The notes beneath the pieces were generated by a model. It searched no databases. It was not told the origin of the DNA and worked only from the letters and a program-made list of their open reading frames with translations. Shown piece after piece: positions 25,992 to 35,992 of a stretch of 62,456 nt of DNA (the stretch's first letter is position 1; each line of letters begins with the position of its first letter). The position numbers and the translations under genes are program-made. This stretch comes from Chloracidobacterium sp. (GTDB taxonomy: Bacteria > Acidobacteriota > Blastocatellia > Pyrinomonadales > Pyrinomonadaceae). The stretch is from the NCBI GenBank assembly GCA_016712045.1, contig JADJRV010000029.1, positions 1 through 62,456 on the forward strand. Direction: 5' to 3'.

Positions 25992-27662
25992 ATGTTGTCA
26001 CTGCTCAAGATCAAAAATATCGCTCTGATAGACGAACTAGCCATCGAATTTGGCGAGGGGCTAAATCTATTGACCGGCGAAACCGGCTCCGGCAAATCGA
26101 TCATCGTCGATAGCCTCGGTGCTCTGACAGGAGATCGCGTTTCAAATGATCTGATCAAAGAGGGCGAGCAATCTGCGTCGATCGAGGGACTTTTTGCGGT
26201 CAACATCAGCGACGAATTGCGAGCAATGCTTGGCGATCGCGGTGTCCAGATCGATGACGAAATGATCATCCGCCGCGAACTCTCGCTGACCGGCAAAAAC
26301 CGCGTATTCATCAACGGCCAGCTTGTTACACAAGGTTTCTTAAAAAGCATCGGAGCATTCCTTGTCGATATCCACGGCCAAGGCGAGCAAGCCGCTCTTT
26401 ATGATGTCGAAAACCACATAGAGTTGCTCGATGATTTCGCCGCTGTCGAGACCCAAAAAGAAAAAGTCGCCGCAGCTTTTACCGCTTGGTCAGCCGTCAA
26501 GACCGAGATCGCGTCGCTGGAAAAGGACACCGCCGAGAAATTACAGCTCCTCGACATCCTGCGTTTTCAGACAAGTGAGATAAGGGCTGCGGACTTGCAG
26601 CCGGGCGAGGACGCCGAGCTTGAGGAAGAAAAGCTACGGCTCAATAATGTCGAAAAGCTTACGTCCCTGAGCGGCGAGGCGTTTGACCTGCTCTACGACG
26701 ACCCGCAATCGACCGCCGTGACGCTCGAAAAGGCCGAACGAAAGATCTCCGAGCTTTCCGCATTCGAATCACGCTTTGCCGAATACGCCGAGGGCCTTAA
26801 GGCTGCCCGTGCCGTGATCGATGACCTAGCAAGTGAGGTACGCGGGTTTCGCTCGCATTTGGAATTTTCGCCCGAGCGGCTAAATGAGATCGAAGATCGA
26901 CTTGCCGAGATCACGCGGCTAAAACGAAAATACGGCGATTCGATCGATGCGGTGCTCGAGCATCTCGCCGTGTCCGAATCACGTCTGCAAAATATCGAAA
27001 CCGCCGAGTTTCGCGAAGAGGAATTAAATAAAAAGCTCGCCGAGCTGCGTGCTGGATACGTACAAAAAGCATCCGAACTGAATAAAGCTCGAAAAGCCGC
27101 GGCTTTGAAATTTGAAAAAACCGTCGAAGAAAGCCTAAAAGCCGTCGCGATGGAAAATGCCCGTTTTGAGGTGCGGATCGAGGCCGGCGAAGCGGATAGT
27201 TCGTTCACCACAAAGGGTTTTGATGCCGTCGAGTTTTACTTTTCGGCAAATCCCGGTGAGTCGCCAAAGCCGCTCGTGCGGGTCGCGTCCGGAGGTGAGG
27301 CTTCGCGTTTGATGCTCGTCGTCAAAACCGTTTCACATGCGGACGAGATCAAAAAAACCTCGGTCTTTGATGAAGTTGACGTCGGAATCGGCGGTCGCGT
27401 GGCCGAGGCTGTGGGCCGTAAACTCAAATCGCTGGCCGCGACGCAACAGGTTTTGTGCGTAACACATCAGCCGCAGATCGCTTCGCTTGCAGATCATCAT
27501 TTCATCGTCGAAAAAGAAACGGGTAGAGGACGTACATTTGTTAAAGCTCGCGCCCTGACCCAAACCGAGCAGGTCGAGGAGATCGCGCGAATGCTTGCAG
27601 GCGAACAGATCACCGATCAAGCCCGCGAAAACGCACGCGTAATGCTGGCCTCAGCGAAATAG
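25992..27662 (+). CDS. recN: DNA repair protein RecN
   Basis: SMC-like ATPase for double-strand break repair. The 556-residue protein has Walker A GETGSGKS at residue about 29, a long coiled-coil middle (about 150-380), the ABC signature SGGEASRL near 433, Walker B VFDEVDVGIGG near 458 and the terminal CVTHQPQIASLADHH. Full family length. A large inverted repeat follows the stop. Confidence 0.96.
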   Translation: MLSLLKIKNIALIDELAIEFGEGLNLLTGETGSGKSIIVDSLGALTGDRVSNDLIKEGEQSASIEGLFAVNISDELRAMLGDRGVQIDDEMIIRRELSLTGKNRVFINGQLVTQGFLKSIGAFLVDIHGQGEQAALYDVENHIELLDDFAAVETQKEKVAAAFTAWSAVKTEIASLEKDTAEKLQLLDILRFQTSEIRAADLQPGEDAELEEEKLRLNNVEKLTSLSGEAFDLLYDDPQSTAVTLEKAERKISELSAFESRFAEYAEGLKAARAVIDDLASEVRGFRSHLEFSPERLNEIEDRLAEITRLKRKYGDSIDAVLEHLAVSESRLQNIETAEFREEELNKKLAELRAGYVQKASELNKARKAAALKFEKTVEESLKAVAMENARFEVRIEAGEADSSFTTKGFDAVEFYFSANPGESPKPLVRVASGGEASRLMLVVKTVSHADEIKKTSVFDEVDVGIGGRVAEAVGRKLKSLAATQQVLCVTHQPQIASLADHHFIVEKETGRGRTFVKARALTQTEQVEEIARMLAGEQITDQARENARVMLASAK

Positions 27663-27758
27663 TTTAGCCACAGATGGACACAGATAAACACAGATTTTTC
27701 GAACAGATACGATTGTCCTCTTAATATCTGTGTCCATCCGTGTTTATCTGTGGTTAAA
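27663..27758. repeat. Imperfect inverted repeat with CACAGAT modules
   Basis: The left arm (27663-27695) and right arm (27726-27758) are inverted copies built from CCACAGAT, GGACACAGAT and AAACACAGAT modules; the order of the modules is partly swapped between arms. The 30-nt loop is unrelated. It fills the gap between recN and the asparaginase gene and could form a long hairpin in RNA. Repeats of the CACAGATAAACACAGAT type are scattered in intergenic regions of many genomes. Confidence 0.8.
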
Positions 27759-27765
27759 TTTTCTT

Positions 27766-28779
27766 ATGTCTGAAATACTAGCCCAAGTCATTCGAGGTGA
27801 AACGGTAGAATCAGTTCACACCGGCCATATTATTGTTCTCGACGGCGAACGAAATACTGTCGCGTCAGTTGGCGACCCTTCAACGGTTACATATTTTCGT
27901 TCGGCGTGTAAGGCATTTCAGGCGATCCCGTGTATCACAAGCGGAGCAGCCGATGCTTTCGGTTTTACTGCGGACAAGATCGCCATGGCATGTGCGTCGC
28001 ATTCGGGTGAGAATATCCACGTCGAACTCGCCAGCCGTATGCTCGAAAAGATCGGCTTCTCGGAAACCGACCTCCGCTGCGGCGTGCATATGCCGTTTAA
28101 CGAAACCGCCGCTAAAAATATGCTCCGCGTTGGCGAGGAGCCGACACAGCTTCACAACAACTGCTCGGGCAAACACGCCGCGATGCTGGCGTTTGCCAAG
28201 CACATCGGCGCCGACCTCGATACTTATAACCAAGCGGACAACCGTATCCAAAAACGCATTTTGCGATGCATTGCTGACTTTACAGAGCTTCCTGAGGAAA
28301 GCATCGCCATGGGTATCGACGGCTGTTGTGCTCCAAATTATGCAGTTCCGCTGACGGCGATGGCAACGAGCTTTATCAACTTGATGTCGCCGTCTACATT
28401 TCCCGAACCGACGCAAAAAGCCTGTTCCCGTATTGTCGAGGCAATGATGAAATATCCCGAACTAATCGGCGGCAGCGAGCGTCTCGACACAATGCTGATG
28501 CAAGCCGCACCGGGGAAGATCATCTCAAAAGTCGGAGCCGACGGCGTTTGGTGCGGTGCAGTTCTGCCGTGCGAAAAATGGCCAAGCGGACTCGGCATCG
28601 CACTCAAGGTAGCCGATGGCGATGACTATCGAGGCCGGCCGGTGATCGTTGTAGAGATATTGCGTCAAGTGGGAATTCTGGGAGCAGATGATCTAACCGA
28701 ACTGTCGCCGTCGCCGATCAAAAACCGGCGAGGCGATGTGGTAGGAAAAGTGGCTCCTGTCTTTGATCTTGCGATCTAA
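27766..28779 (+). CDS. L-asparaginase II family protein (PF06089)
   Basis: A 337-residue cytoplasmic asparaginase of the R. etli AnsA-type family, unrelated to the classical bacterial type. Recognised by YFRSACKAFQAIP, CASHSGE, the HNNCSGKHAAMLA block with the zinc-binding and catalytic Cys/Lys/Ser, MGIDGCCAPN, and MMKYPELIGGSERLDT. The start is the ATG at 27766; an upstream in-frame start at 27730 lies in the inverted repeat. Converts asparagine to aspartate and ammonia. The stop overlaps that of the next, convergent gene. Confidence 0.9.
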   Translation: MSEILAQVIRGETVESVHTGHIIVLDGERNTVASVGDPSTVTYFRSACKAFQAIPCITSGAADAFGFTADKIAMACASHSGENIHVELASRMLEKIGFSETDLRCGVHMPFNETAAKNMLRVGEEPTQLHNNCSGKHAAMLAFAKHIGADLDTYNQADNRIQKRILRCIADFTELPEESIAMGIDGCCAPNYAVPLTAMATSFINLMSPSTFPEPTQKACSRIVEAMMKYPELIGGSERLDTMLMQAAPGKIISKVGADGVWCGAVLPCEKWPSGLGIALKVADGDDYRGRPVIVVEILRQVGILGADDLTELSPSPIKNRRGDVVGKVAPVFDLAI

Positions 28780-31700
28780 CCTAGGCTGTGAGCTTTCTTA
28801 AATTCTTCGTTTCCAAAAGTCCGGTCCAACCACAGATTAGTCAGCTTTTCCTGAATGCTATTTGCTTTGAGGCGGTCGTTGAGGTTTTTGAAATCGACGA
28901 AATCGAGATGCTGATCTTGATTAAAGCATGAGAAAACAAAAAACTCTTCACCGGTGTGCGGGTTAACGTGACGTTGCAGACACTGGGCGCAGACCTCTTT
29001 CATCATGCATTGCATCGGGCTGTTGATCGAGCCGATCGCGACGTGGTTGTCTTTGAGGTAAGGCTTGAGCGCTGCGTGGCGGGCTTCGCGGACCCCGTTC
29101 ATCATGCGGTCCGAGCCGATGGCGATGATACGGTCAACGCTGTGGGTCTCAACCGTCTTGGTGCCAAGCTTGCCCTCGGCGTACGCAATCATCGCCTGGA
29201 CGATGTTACCGCGAAAATGAGCGTCCTGCGGCCTGTCGGGAGCGATCTCAACGCCATAGTCTGTCGCCCAGATCACCTGATCGGTCGCATTCTCGATCTC
29301 CTCACGTTTGAAAAGGTCACCGCCGTCCTTATAACCGGCAAAATAGATGACCTTGTTGTTTTTTGCACGCAAGGCTCGTGCGATCGAGAACAGCACGGCA
29401 TTACCTAGGCCGCCGCCGGCAAGCAGGACATTCTCATTCTCAGGGATCTCGGTCGGCGTTCCGGTCGGGCCCATGACCAAAACCTCTTCGCCCTCTTTTA
29501 GCAGTGAGCATAGCCGCGATGACGTTCCCATTTCGAGAACGATCATCGACAGCAGGCCTTTTTCCTCATCGACCCACGCACCGGTCAGAGCTAAACCCTC
29601 CATCATCAGACGTTTGCCGTCGACGAACGGTGCAGTCGTTTCGAAATTTTGGAGACGGTAAAACTGCCCTGGCTCAAACTTTCTCGCCTGCAATGGTGCT
29701 TTTACAATTACATCGACGATCGTCGGTGTCAGTCGCTCGACCTTTACGACATACGCCCGCAGCTGCTCATCGAGTGTCGCAACCAAGTGATCAAAGATCG
29801 AGTCGCGTTCCGTCTGTGGCAGTGTACCGCGAGTTGCTAGTTCGTCGGCAAAGATCTCGACGACCTTTGGATAGCCGTGCTTGGCGGAGGCCATCGCCTT
29901 GACGACATTTCCGGCATAGGTCGGATGGTTGTCGCCGTAATAGCTGATAAATTTTCCGTCGTTTTCGTAGGACGTGAAAAATCCGGCCTCGCCCTTTGGC
30001 GTTTCGACAACGTGCTGTTTGCCGTCGCCGTTGGTGGCAACTTTGAACGGCTGGAAAAACTGCTGCCACTCGTCCATTTTGAACGTGCCGGGTTTTTCCT
30101 TTTCGTAAATAACATTTGGAGAGGTGCCGGCAGCGACACAGACGGTACGTGCCGGAAACTCGTGCATCTCGCCAGTCTTATCAAATTTACCGGTCTCGGC
30201 ATCGTAGTTTAGCCGCTCAAAAATAAGTGCTTTGACCGCACTAAAGTCATCCGGTACGGCCTCGGTCGGCGACATACATTCGACAAAATCGATGCCCTCT
30301 TCGAGAGCTTTTTGAACCTCTTCGTGATTAAGGCGATACGCCGGGCTATCTTGCAAACGTTTACGATAGATAAGAGATACGCCGCCCCAACTTTTGACAA
30401 GCGGCACGAAGTTCGGCTCCTCACCGGCCGCCGCCGCACGTTCGCGTTCGGCACGGATCTGACGGCCGTGGTCGAGAAACTCCGGCAGCGTCATCAACTC
30501 TTCGGGGTCAAAGGCCTTCATCACGTGCTCCTCGCCAAATTCCTCGACGATCTGCTCGTATTTGTGCAGCATTTTTTCGACCTGCACCGGATAATAGGCA
30601 AACAGCTCGGTCGCCGTGTCGATGCCGGTCAGGCCGCCCCCGATAACTACAGCCGGCAGGCGAACTTGCAGATTCGACAAGGTATCTTTCTTAAACGCAC
30701 CGGTCAGTTGCAACGCCATCAGGAAATCCGACGCTTGGCGAATGCCGCGAATGAGGTTGTTTTTCATCGGCACGATCGTCGGACGTCCGGCTCCCGTCGC
30801 GATGGCGATATGGTCAAAGCCAAAATCCCAGGCGTCTTCGATCGTAATGGTCCCGCCAAATCTGATGCCGCCAAACGCACGAAAACGCTTGCGCCGCGTC
30901 AGCATCAACTGAACCATCGTCAAAAAGTTCTTGTCCCAACGGACAGTAATACCGTATTCGGAAACTCCGCCAAAACCTGACAGAATGCGTTCGTCTAGCT
31001 GCTCAGTGATCTCGCTGAGGTCATGGATCGGTTTTGGGCACGATGTGCCATTCTTACCGGTCCAGGTTTCCGGGAGCGGTTCGATCTTTAAACCGTCAAT
31101 ACCGACCACGCCAAACCCTTCGTTGAGCAAATAATGTGCGAGCGTGTATCCGGCAGGCCCAAGGCCCACGACCATCACATTTTTGCCGTTATACGGCAGA
31201 GAATACGGGCGTTTTGCATTGAGCGGGTTCCAGCGTGTCAGCAAACTGTAGATCTCAAAACCGTACGGCAGATTGAGGACGTCCGTCAGCGATGCAGTTT
31301 CGGCGAGCGGGATATTGACCGGCTCCTGCTTTTGAAAAATGCAGCCTTTCATGCAGTCGTTACAGATACGATGGCCCGTACCGGCACACATCGGATTATC
31401 GATTGTAATAAGTGCCAGCGAACCGATAGCGTCACCTTGCCCTTTGAGCATGTGCATCTCAGAGATGCGCTCATCCAATGGACAACCTTCAGTTTTGATA
31501 CCAAGGGGATTGCGATGGACGGTACCGTCCTTTTCGTGAAGTCCGGTCCGGCACGCGTCTTTTTCCCGCTCGTGACAGATCATGCAGTAATCGATCTCGC
31601 TAAGAGCGTCGCGCATGGTGCCGCGGTCGTCGGTCAGCTTAAATCCGTCCCGTTTTCTGAGGATGTCCTCACTGCCCCGCATAATATTGTGCAGCTTTGG

Positions 31701-32507
31701 CTCCGGGTGAATGAGGTGAACGAGATTTTGATAATCCAGGCCGTGCGGCACCTTAAAGCTATGCCATTTTCTAGTTTTGCCATGAAATGCCGCGGCCGAC
31801 CACGCTTCGATGATGTGCAAAGCCGCTTTTACCAACAAAAGGTCACCCTCGACTTCTTGCTCGGCCAATACGTACGGAGCATAGATCCTGCCAAAAAAAC
31901 TGTCGCGGTGCTTTTCGTAGGTCCTCTCGACGCGGGCCGCCGTGTCTGAGGCGAGAGCACTCTCAACATCTTCTTTCCCTAGCGCCTCCTCAGCGTCGAG
32001 CAGACGACATGTCATCTCTGCGATCGACAGCTCTTCGTCCCGGACGAGAGTCTCGTCAAAGCCCGTGTTACGCAACTCCGTTACGGCGCGCCAGAGTTCG
32101 GCCTCGTTCAGATGCTGGGCATCCTCGGCCTTAAATTTTTTGATCGCACGGCGTTGGACAAAAAATTTGTATTTCCAGACAGGATTTTGGACGGTGATCT
32201 CGTGCTCAAGCTCTTTGTTCTCGCCCGTGATCTTAAAAAGCCGTGCGATAAAATCCGAAAGAAACGGAGCGGCATCGGTCAGTATCTTTGACTCAACACG
32301 GCGTTCAAATCCTTCACCGCGAGCGGCGATATATTTTGTAAGGGCGTCGTGGAGCAGTGGCTCCTGCTTTTCGACATCCGCGTAAAATTTGTCGGCCAGA
32401 TCTTTTAGACGGCCGGCGTCAAAAAGATCGGCAAAACTAAAACCTTCGATACCGAGTTCGATATCGTGCCCACCAAACTGATCTCTATTTTCTGAAACTT
32501 CGGTCAT
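28776..32507 (-). CDS. Giant multidomain flavoprotein: GltD-like plus ferredoxin reductase-like
   Basis: About 1243 residues. Residues 1-300: helical, unrecognised. Residues about 305-400: Cys-rich (CMICHEREKDAC, CAGTGHRICNDC), probable Fe-S clusters like the N-terminus of GltD. About 440-860: FAD/NAD fold with GLGPAGYTLA and GGGLTGID. About 920-1150: ferredoxin-NADP reductase-like domain (EPGQFYRL, LLAGGGLGNAVL), then a DHOD electron-transfer-type Cys motif (CMMKEVCAQC, with a later SCF). It should shuttle electrons between NAD(P)H and an Fe-S partner, possibly by bifurcation; the acceptor is unknown. Start 32507 (MTEVSEN) has GGAA upstream; 32519 is an alternative. Confidence 0.8.
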   Translation of the reverse strand: MTEVSENRDQFGGHDIELGIEGFSFADLFDAGRLKDLADKFYADVEKQEPLLHDALTKYIAARGEGFERRVESKILTDAAPFLSDFIARLFKITGENKELEHEITVQNPVWKYKFFVQRRAIKKFKAEDAQHLNEAELWRAVTELRNTGFDETLVRDEELSIAEMTCRLLDAEEALGKEDVESALASDTAARVERTYEKHRDSFFGRIYAPYVLAEQEVEGDLLLVKAALHIIEAWSAAAFHGKTRKWHSFKVPHGLDYQNLVHLIHPEPKLHNIMRGSEDILRKRDGFKLTDDRGTMRDALSEIDYCMICHEREKDACRTGLHEKDGTVHRNPLGIKTEGCPLDERISEMHMLKGQGDAIGSLALITIDNPMCAGTGHRICNDCMKGCIFQKQEPVNIPLAETASLTDVLNLPYGFEIYSLLTRWNPLNAKRPYSLPYNGKNVMVVGLGPAGYTLAHYLLNEGFGVVGIDGLKIEPLPETWTGKNGTSCPKPIHDLSEITEQLDERILSGFGGVSEYGITVRWDKNFLTMVQLMLTRRKRFRAFGGIRFGGTITIEDAWDFGFDHIAIATGAGRPTIVPMKNNLIRGIRQASDFLMALQLTGAFKKDTLSNLQVRLPAVVIGGGLTGIDTATELFAYYPVQVEKMLHKYEQIVEEFGEEHVMKAFDPEELMTLPEFLDHGRQIRAERERAAAAGEEPNFVPLVKSWGGVSLIYRKRLQDSPAYRLNHEEVQKALEEGIDFVECMSPTEAVPDDFSAVKALIFERLNYDAETGKFDKTGEMHEFPARTVCVAAGTSPNVIYEKEKPGTFKMDEWQQFFQPFKVATNGDGKQHVVETPKGEAGFFTSYENDGKFISYYGDNHPTYAGNVVKAMASAKHGYPKVVEIFADELATRGTLPQTERDSIFDHLVATLDEQLRAYVVKVERLTPTIVDVIVKAPLQARKFEPGQFYRLQNFETTAPFVDGKRLMMEGLALTGAWVDEEKGLLSMIVLEMGTSSRLCSLLKEGEEVLVMGPTGTPTEIPENENVLLAGGGLGNAVLFSIARALRAKNNKVIYFAGYKDGGDLFKREEIENATDQVIWATDYGVEIAPDRPQDAHFRGNIVQAMIAYAEGKLGTKTVETHSVDRIIAIGSDRMMNGVREARHAALKPYLKDNHVAIGSINSPMQCMMKEVCAQCLQRHVNPHTGEEFFVFSCFNQDQHLDFVDFKNLNDRLKANSIQEKLTNLWLDRTFGNEEFKKAHSLG

Positions 32508-32724
32508 ATCACATTCCATCTACCCGGAATTTGAGTCAGCGGGTAAACTTAAAATATATCATTCGCAAGTCACGTCAGACAAAGCCTGTGCAAAAAGGGC
32601 TAAACTTTCCCAATTCAAAATGCTAGACTGTATATTATATTGGTGAAATAGCGCCTTAAATGTGGTATAAAGCAAGTTTGCTCCGCATCTAAGGGGTTGT
32701 GGCGGTTAGGAAGTATTTAGCAGT

Positions 32725-35247
32725 ATGGAAAACGATCAGAGGCTTACGCCTCTTCCGGTTACGAACGATCTAAGTGTTAGCCAGATTGATTTTGGCACGG
32801 GATATTCGTCTGTTTATGACGACTCGGTCGATGGCAAGCGGTCGATCAAACAGTATTTTAATATCGTCTATAAGCGATTGCCGATCATTTTGGCGATCAC
32901 GATCTTGATGACCGCCGCCGCCGCGTTTTATTCATACCGTCAACCCTCGATCTACCAAGCCAAAACATCGATCATCATCGAGCCGCGCCGGCCGCCGCAA
33001 ACTCAGAAAGAGGCGATCAATATCAACTTTGGCGACGACCAAAAATATTACAATACACAGCTCCAGTTGCTCCGAAATCAGGGCCTGATGAAGCATGTTG
33101 TCATCGCTCTCGGCTTGCAGCGTGATGCCAATTTATTGGGTGACGGTAATCGCGGCATATTTGCTACGATCCGCTCGTTGTTCTCAGGCGGAGAAAAGAA
33201 AGCTGATACCGACAACGCTGTGCCGGTCATTACTGAGTCGTCGGTCACGTCTAACAAGTCGGATGAGGCCCAGTTAACTCCCGAGGAAAACAAGCGGGCT
33301 GAAATGTACGCAGCCGCCCTGATCGGCGGCCTGAACGTCGAGCAGGTAGAGCGCACAAACCTCGTAAATATCACCGTCGACAATACAAATCCCGCGCTTG
33401 CCGCCAGAGTTTCGGATAAAGTCGCCGAGCTGTTTATCAAAGAAGATGCCGACCGCGAAACCGCCGGAACGCAGCAGGCGTACGAAGATCTGCAAAAATC
33501 GATCGAGGAATTGCACGCGACGATCACTAAGCAGGAAAACGATCTGATCATGGTGATGCAATCGAGCAATCTGCCATTGCAGGACAAGGGCGGTGAGGTT
33601 CGAGCGGCTGACCTGCAGACGCTGTTGACCCAGTATCGTACTGCTCAAGAGGAAACCGGCAAGATCCTCGCGCAATACAACGCGGCCATCAATGCCCGCG
33701 GCACAGGCGATATTCTCTCGGTCGTCCCTGATAACCGTGCGATCCAAGATGCCCGCAGCCAAAACATCAAACGTCAGATGGACCTTGATAACCGCATCGA
33801 CGCCATCGACAAAAAGATCGACGAAGCAAATGAGAAGCGAAAAGCGCTCTTAGTACGCTACACCCCGGATTACAGAGACGTTGTTGCGATCGATGCTCAG
33901 ATCAAAGAGCTCGAGGCTCAAAAGGTACGCATCAAAAAAGACGTTACCGAAAAGATCAAATCTGAAGGCGATAAGCTCGTCGAGAGCGCCGAACGCGAAG
34001 TACTTGCCAGCCTACGTTCCCAACTAGCCGCGGCTCAGCAACGTGAGGCACGCCAGCGAGAAGCGTTTGAACAGGCCGCCGGCAAGGCAAATATCGAGGG
34101 ACAGGCCGAAACCCGGCTCACCTCCCTTAGAGACGAACTAAAAAATAACCGCGAACTCATCAATACCTATTCGCAGCGTCAGAAAGAATTAGAACTGGCA
34201 TTGACCAGCGGCCGTCCTGACAATATCAAGATCCAAAACAAAGCCGTCACACAGACATCACCGACCGGGCCGCAGCGAACCCGCAATATCTTTATCGCGA
34301 TGATGCTCTCGCTCGCCGCCGGTATCGGGCTCGCATTTCTGCTCGATTACCTCGACGATTCGGTTCGCACGTCAGACGATGTCAGCCGCCATCTCGGGCT
34401 GCCGACGCTTGCTCTTATCCCGCATTATCTCAACAACGAAAAGCGAAAGCTGCTCACCGGCGGGATAACAAACGGGAATGGAAACGGGAACGGCAATCCG
34501 GCGTCTGCCGCGCTCATCAGTCTCGACGAACGCAATTCACCGATGGCCGAGGCTTACCGGCATTTGCGCACATCACTGCTCTTTTCATCGGCCGGCAAAC
34601 CGCCAAAGAAAATTTTGGTTACGTCGTCGCAGCCGTCTGAGGGTAAGACAACGACGGCGATCAACACCGCCATCACGCTAGCACAGGGTGATGCGGATGT
34701 TGTCATTATTGATTGCGATCTGCGGCGTCCGAGGCTCCACAGCCATTTTGGTTTAGAAAATACTCAGGGGCTGACCAACTATCTTTCGGGTGATAAAAAT
34801 ACGGATAACATTATCCGTACGTATAAAGACCTGCCGCGGCTCAAGATAATTACCAGCGGCCCGATCCCGCCAAATCCGGCTGAGCTTTTGAGCTCAAACG
34901 AGATGCGTGAGTTGTTGGAGTTTCTCGGCACTCGTTATAAGCACATCATTATCGATTCGCCGCCGGCGATCTCATTTACCGACGCGTCTATCCTGTCGAC
35001 TTTGGTCGACGGCGTTGTGCTCGTCGCCATGGCTAATAAGAGTTCGCTGCACTTGATGCGTCAGTTCAAGCAGCGAGTTAACGCGATCGGCGCACGTATT
35101 TACGGCGTCGTGCTAAACGGTATCAAGTCGAGTTCGATGGAGTATGATTATTACGGCTCGGGATATTATCAGTATTATTCACAGTCGGACGGCGACGAAA
35201 CACCTTTTCTTGAAGATGTGAACAAGGACGAAAAAGCGGAGATATAG
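32725..35247 (+). CDS. Wzc-type exopolysaccharide chain-length regulator and BY-kinase
   Basis: An 840-residue inner-membrane protein combining a Wzz domain and a tyrosine autokinase. First TM helix near residues 52-72, a periplasmic domain with long coiled coils (about 200-480), second TM near 530-550 (FIAMMLSLAAGIGLAFLLDY), then an Asn/Gly linker and the cytoplasmic kinase: Walker A SQPSEGKTTTA near 635, Walker A' VIIDCDLRRPR, Walker B HIIIDSPP. The Tyr cluster near the end (YDYYGSGYYQYY) is the autophosphorylation site. It governs polymer length and export. No wza or wzy in the window. Confidence 0.92.
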   Translation: MENDQRLTPLPVTNDLSVSQIDFGTGYSSVYDDSVDGKRSIKQYFNIVYKRLPIILAITILMTAAAAFYSYRQPSIYQAKTSIIIEPRRPPQTQKEAININFGDDQKYYNTQLQLLRNQGLMKHVVIALGLQRDANLLGDGNRGIFATIRSLFSGGEKKADTDNAVPVITESSVTSNKSDEAQLTPEENKRAEMYAAALIGGLNVEQVERTNLVNITVDNTNPALAARVSDKVAELFIKEDADRETAGTQQAYEDLQKSIEELHATITKQENDLIMVMQSSNLPLQDKGGEVRAADLQTLLTQYRTAQEETGKILAQYNAAINARGTGDILSVVPDNRAIQDARSQNIKRQMDLDNRIDAIDKKIDEANEKRKALLVRYTPDYRDVVAIDAQIKELEAQKVRIKKDVTEKIKSEGDKLVESAEREVLASLRSQLAAAQQREARQREAFEQAAGKANIEGQAETRLTSLRDELKNNRELINTYSQRQKELELALTSGRPDNIKIQNKAVTQTSPTGPQRTRNIFIAMMLSLAAGIGLAFLLDYLDDSVRTSDDVSRHLGLPTLALIPHYLNNEKRKLLTGGITNGNGNGNGNPASAALISLDERNSPMAEAYRHLRTSLLFSSAGKPPKKILVTSSQPSEGKTTTAINTAITLAQGDADVVIIDCDLRRPRLHSHFGLENTQGLTNYLSGDKNTDNIIRTYKDLPRLKIITSGPIPPNPAELLSSNEMRELLEFLGTRYKHIIIDSPPAISFTDASILSTLVDGVVLVAMANKSSLHLMRQFKQRVNAIGARIYGVVLNGIKSSSMEYDYYGSGYYQYYSQSDGDETPFLEDVNKDEKAEI

Positions 35248-35251
35248 CAGA

Positions 35252-35276
35252 AAAGGTGAGCCAATGGCTCACCTTT
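35252..35276. terminator. Bidirectional terminator after the Wzc-like gene
   Basis: AAAGGTGAGCC (35252-35262), an AAT loop, and GGCTCACCTTT (35266-35276) form an 11-bp perfect stem with A/T flanks. It overlaps the end of the convergent zinc-ribbon gene. Confidence 0.8.
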
Positions 35277-35841
35277 CGTTTTCCCTCATCTGGGCCAACA
35301 ATTTATCGGCATATTCTTTTGGTGTGTTGATATTTTTCAAGACGATCTTACCGCCCTCTTCGCTGGCGTTATCAACCACGAGATCCCCAAATCCTAGCAA
35401 TCTCTGCATGACCGAGGTCGTGACCGTCACATCCTGTATCCGGCGGATCGGTACATTTTGGGTCGTGCGTGAAATAAACCCTGAATCGATCTCCAGCGTC
35501 GAATCAGTCAGCCTGTATCGCACGAGCTTTTGCTTGAAATGGTAAAAAGCCGGTATCAGGAACAGCGTAAATGATAGGATGATCGCGAGCCACACCGAAA
35601 CAAACGCCGACAAAAATATACTCAGCAAAGCGACGAAAAACAATGCACCGATGGCCGCCAACACGTACCCGGCCTTGACGAACATCAGTGTTGGGCTGAT
35701 CGAAAATATCTCGGTCTCGCCATCACCCGCATTTTCACGGACCGCGACGCGTGTTTCCATTTCAACGTCTGTATCGGCTCCGCACTTTCTGCAAAATTTA
35801 GCTGTTTCCGAGTTATCCGCTCCGCATTTTTCGCAATACAT
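35269..35841 (-). CDS. Zinc-ribbon and bacterial PH-domain membrane protein
   Basis: A 190-residue protein. The start at 35841 puts a zinc ribbon first: MYCEKCGADNSETAKFCRKC (CxxC...CxxC). Two adjacent TM helices follow (LMFVKAGYVLAAIGALFF and AIILSFTLFLIPAFY), then a bPH2-like domain (YRLTDSTLEIDSGFISRTTQ, VPIRRIQDVTVTTSVMQRLL, GDLVVDNASEEGG), which is the YdbS/YdbT type. Function unknown, membrane-bound. Confidence 0.82.
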   Translation of the reverse strand: MYCEKCGADNSETAKFCRKCGADTDVEMETRVAVRENAGDGETEIFSISPTLMFVKAGYVLAAIGALFFVALLSIFLSAFVSVWLAIILSFTLFLIPAFYHFKQKLVRYRLTDSTLEIDSGFISRTTQNVPIRRIQDVTVTTSVMQRLLGFGDLVVDNASEEGGKIVLKNINTPKEYADKLLAQMRENER

Positions 35842-35992
35842 AATATTTATCCGTCCGTCATTTTGGTTTTGCAAAGATTATAGCCCTTTCCGGTATCAAA
35901 ACGGCTAATTGCGGGTGCAAAAAAGTCTGGAAATTACGGCAAAGATTAAGTTATTCTATAAGTTGCCCCTCCCGCCGCCGCCGAGGCTCCCT

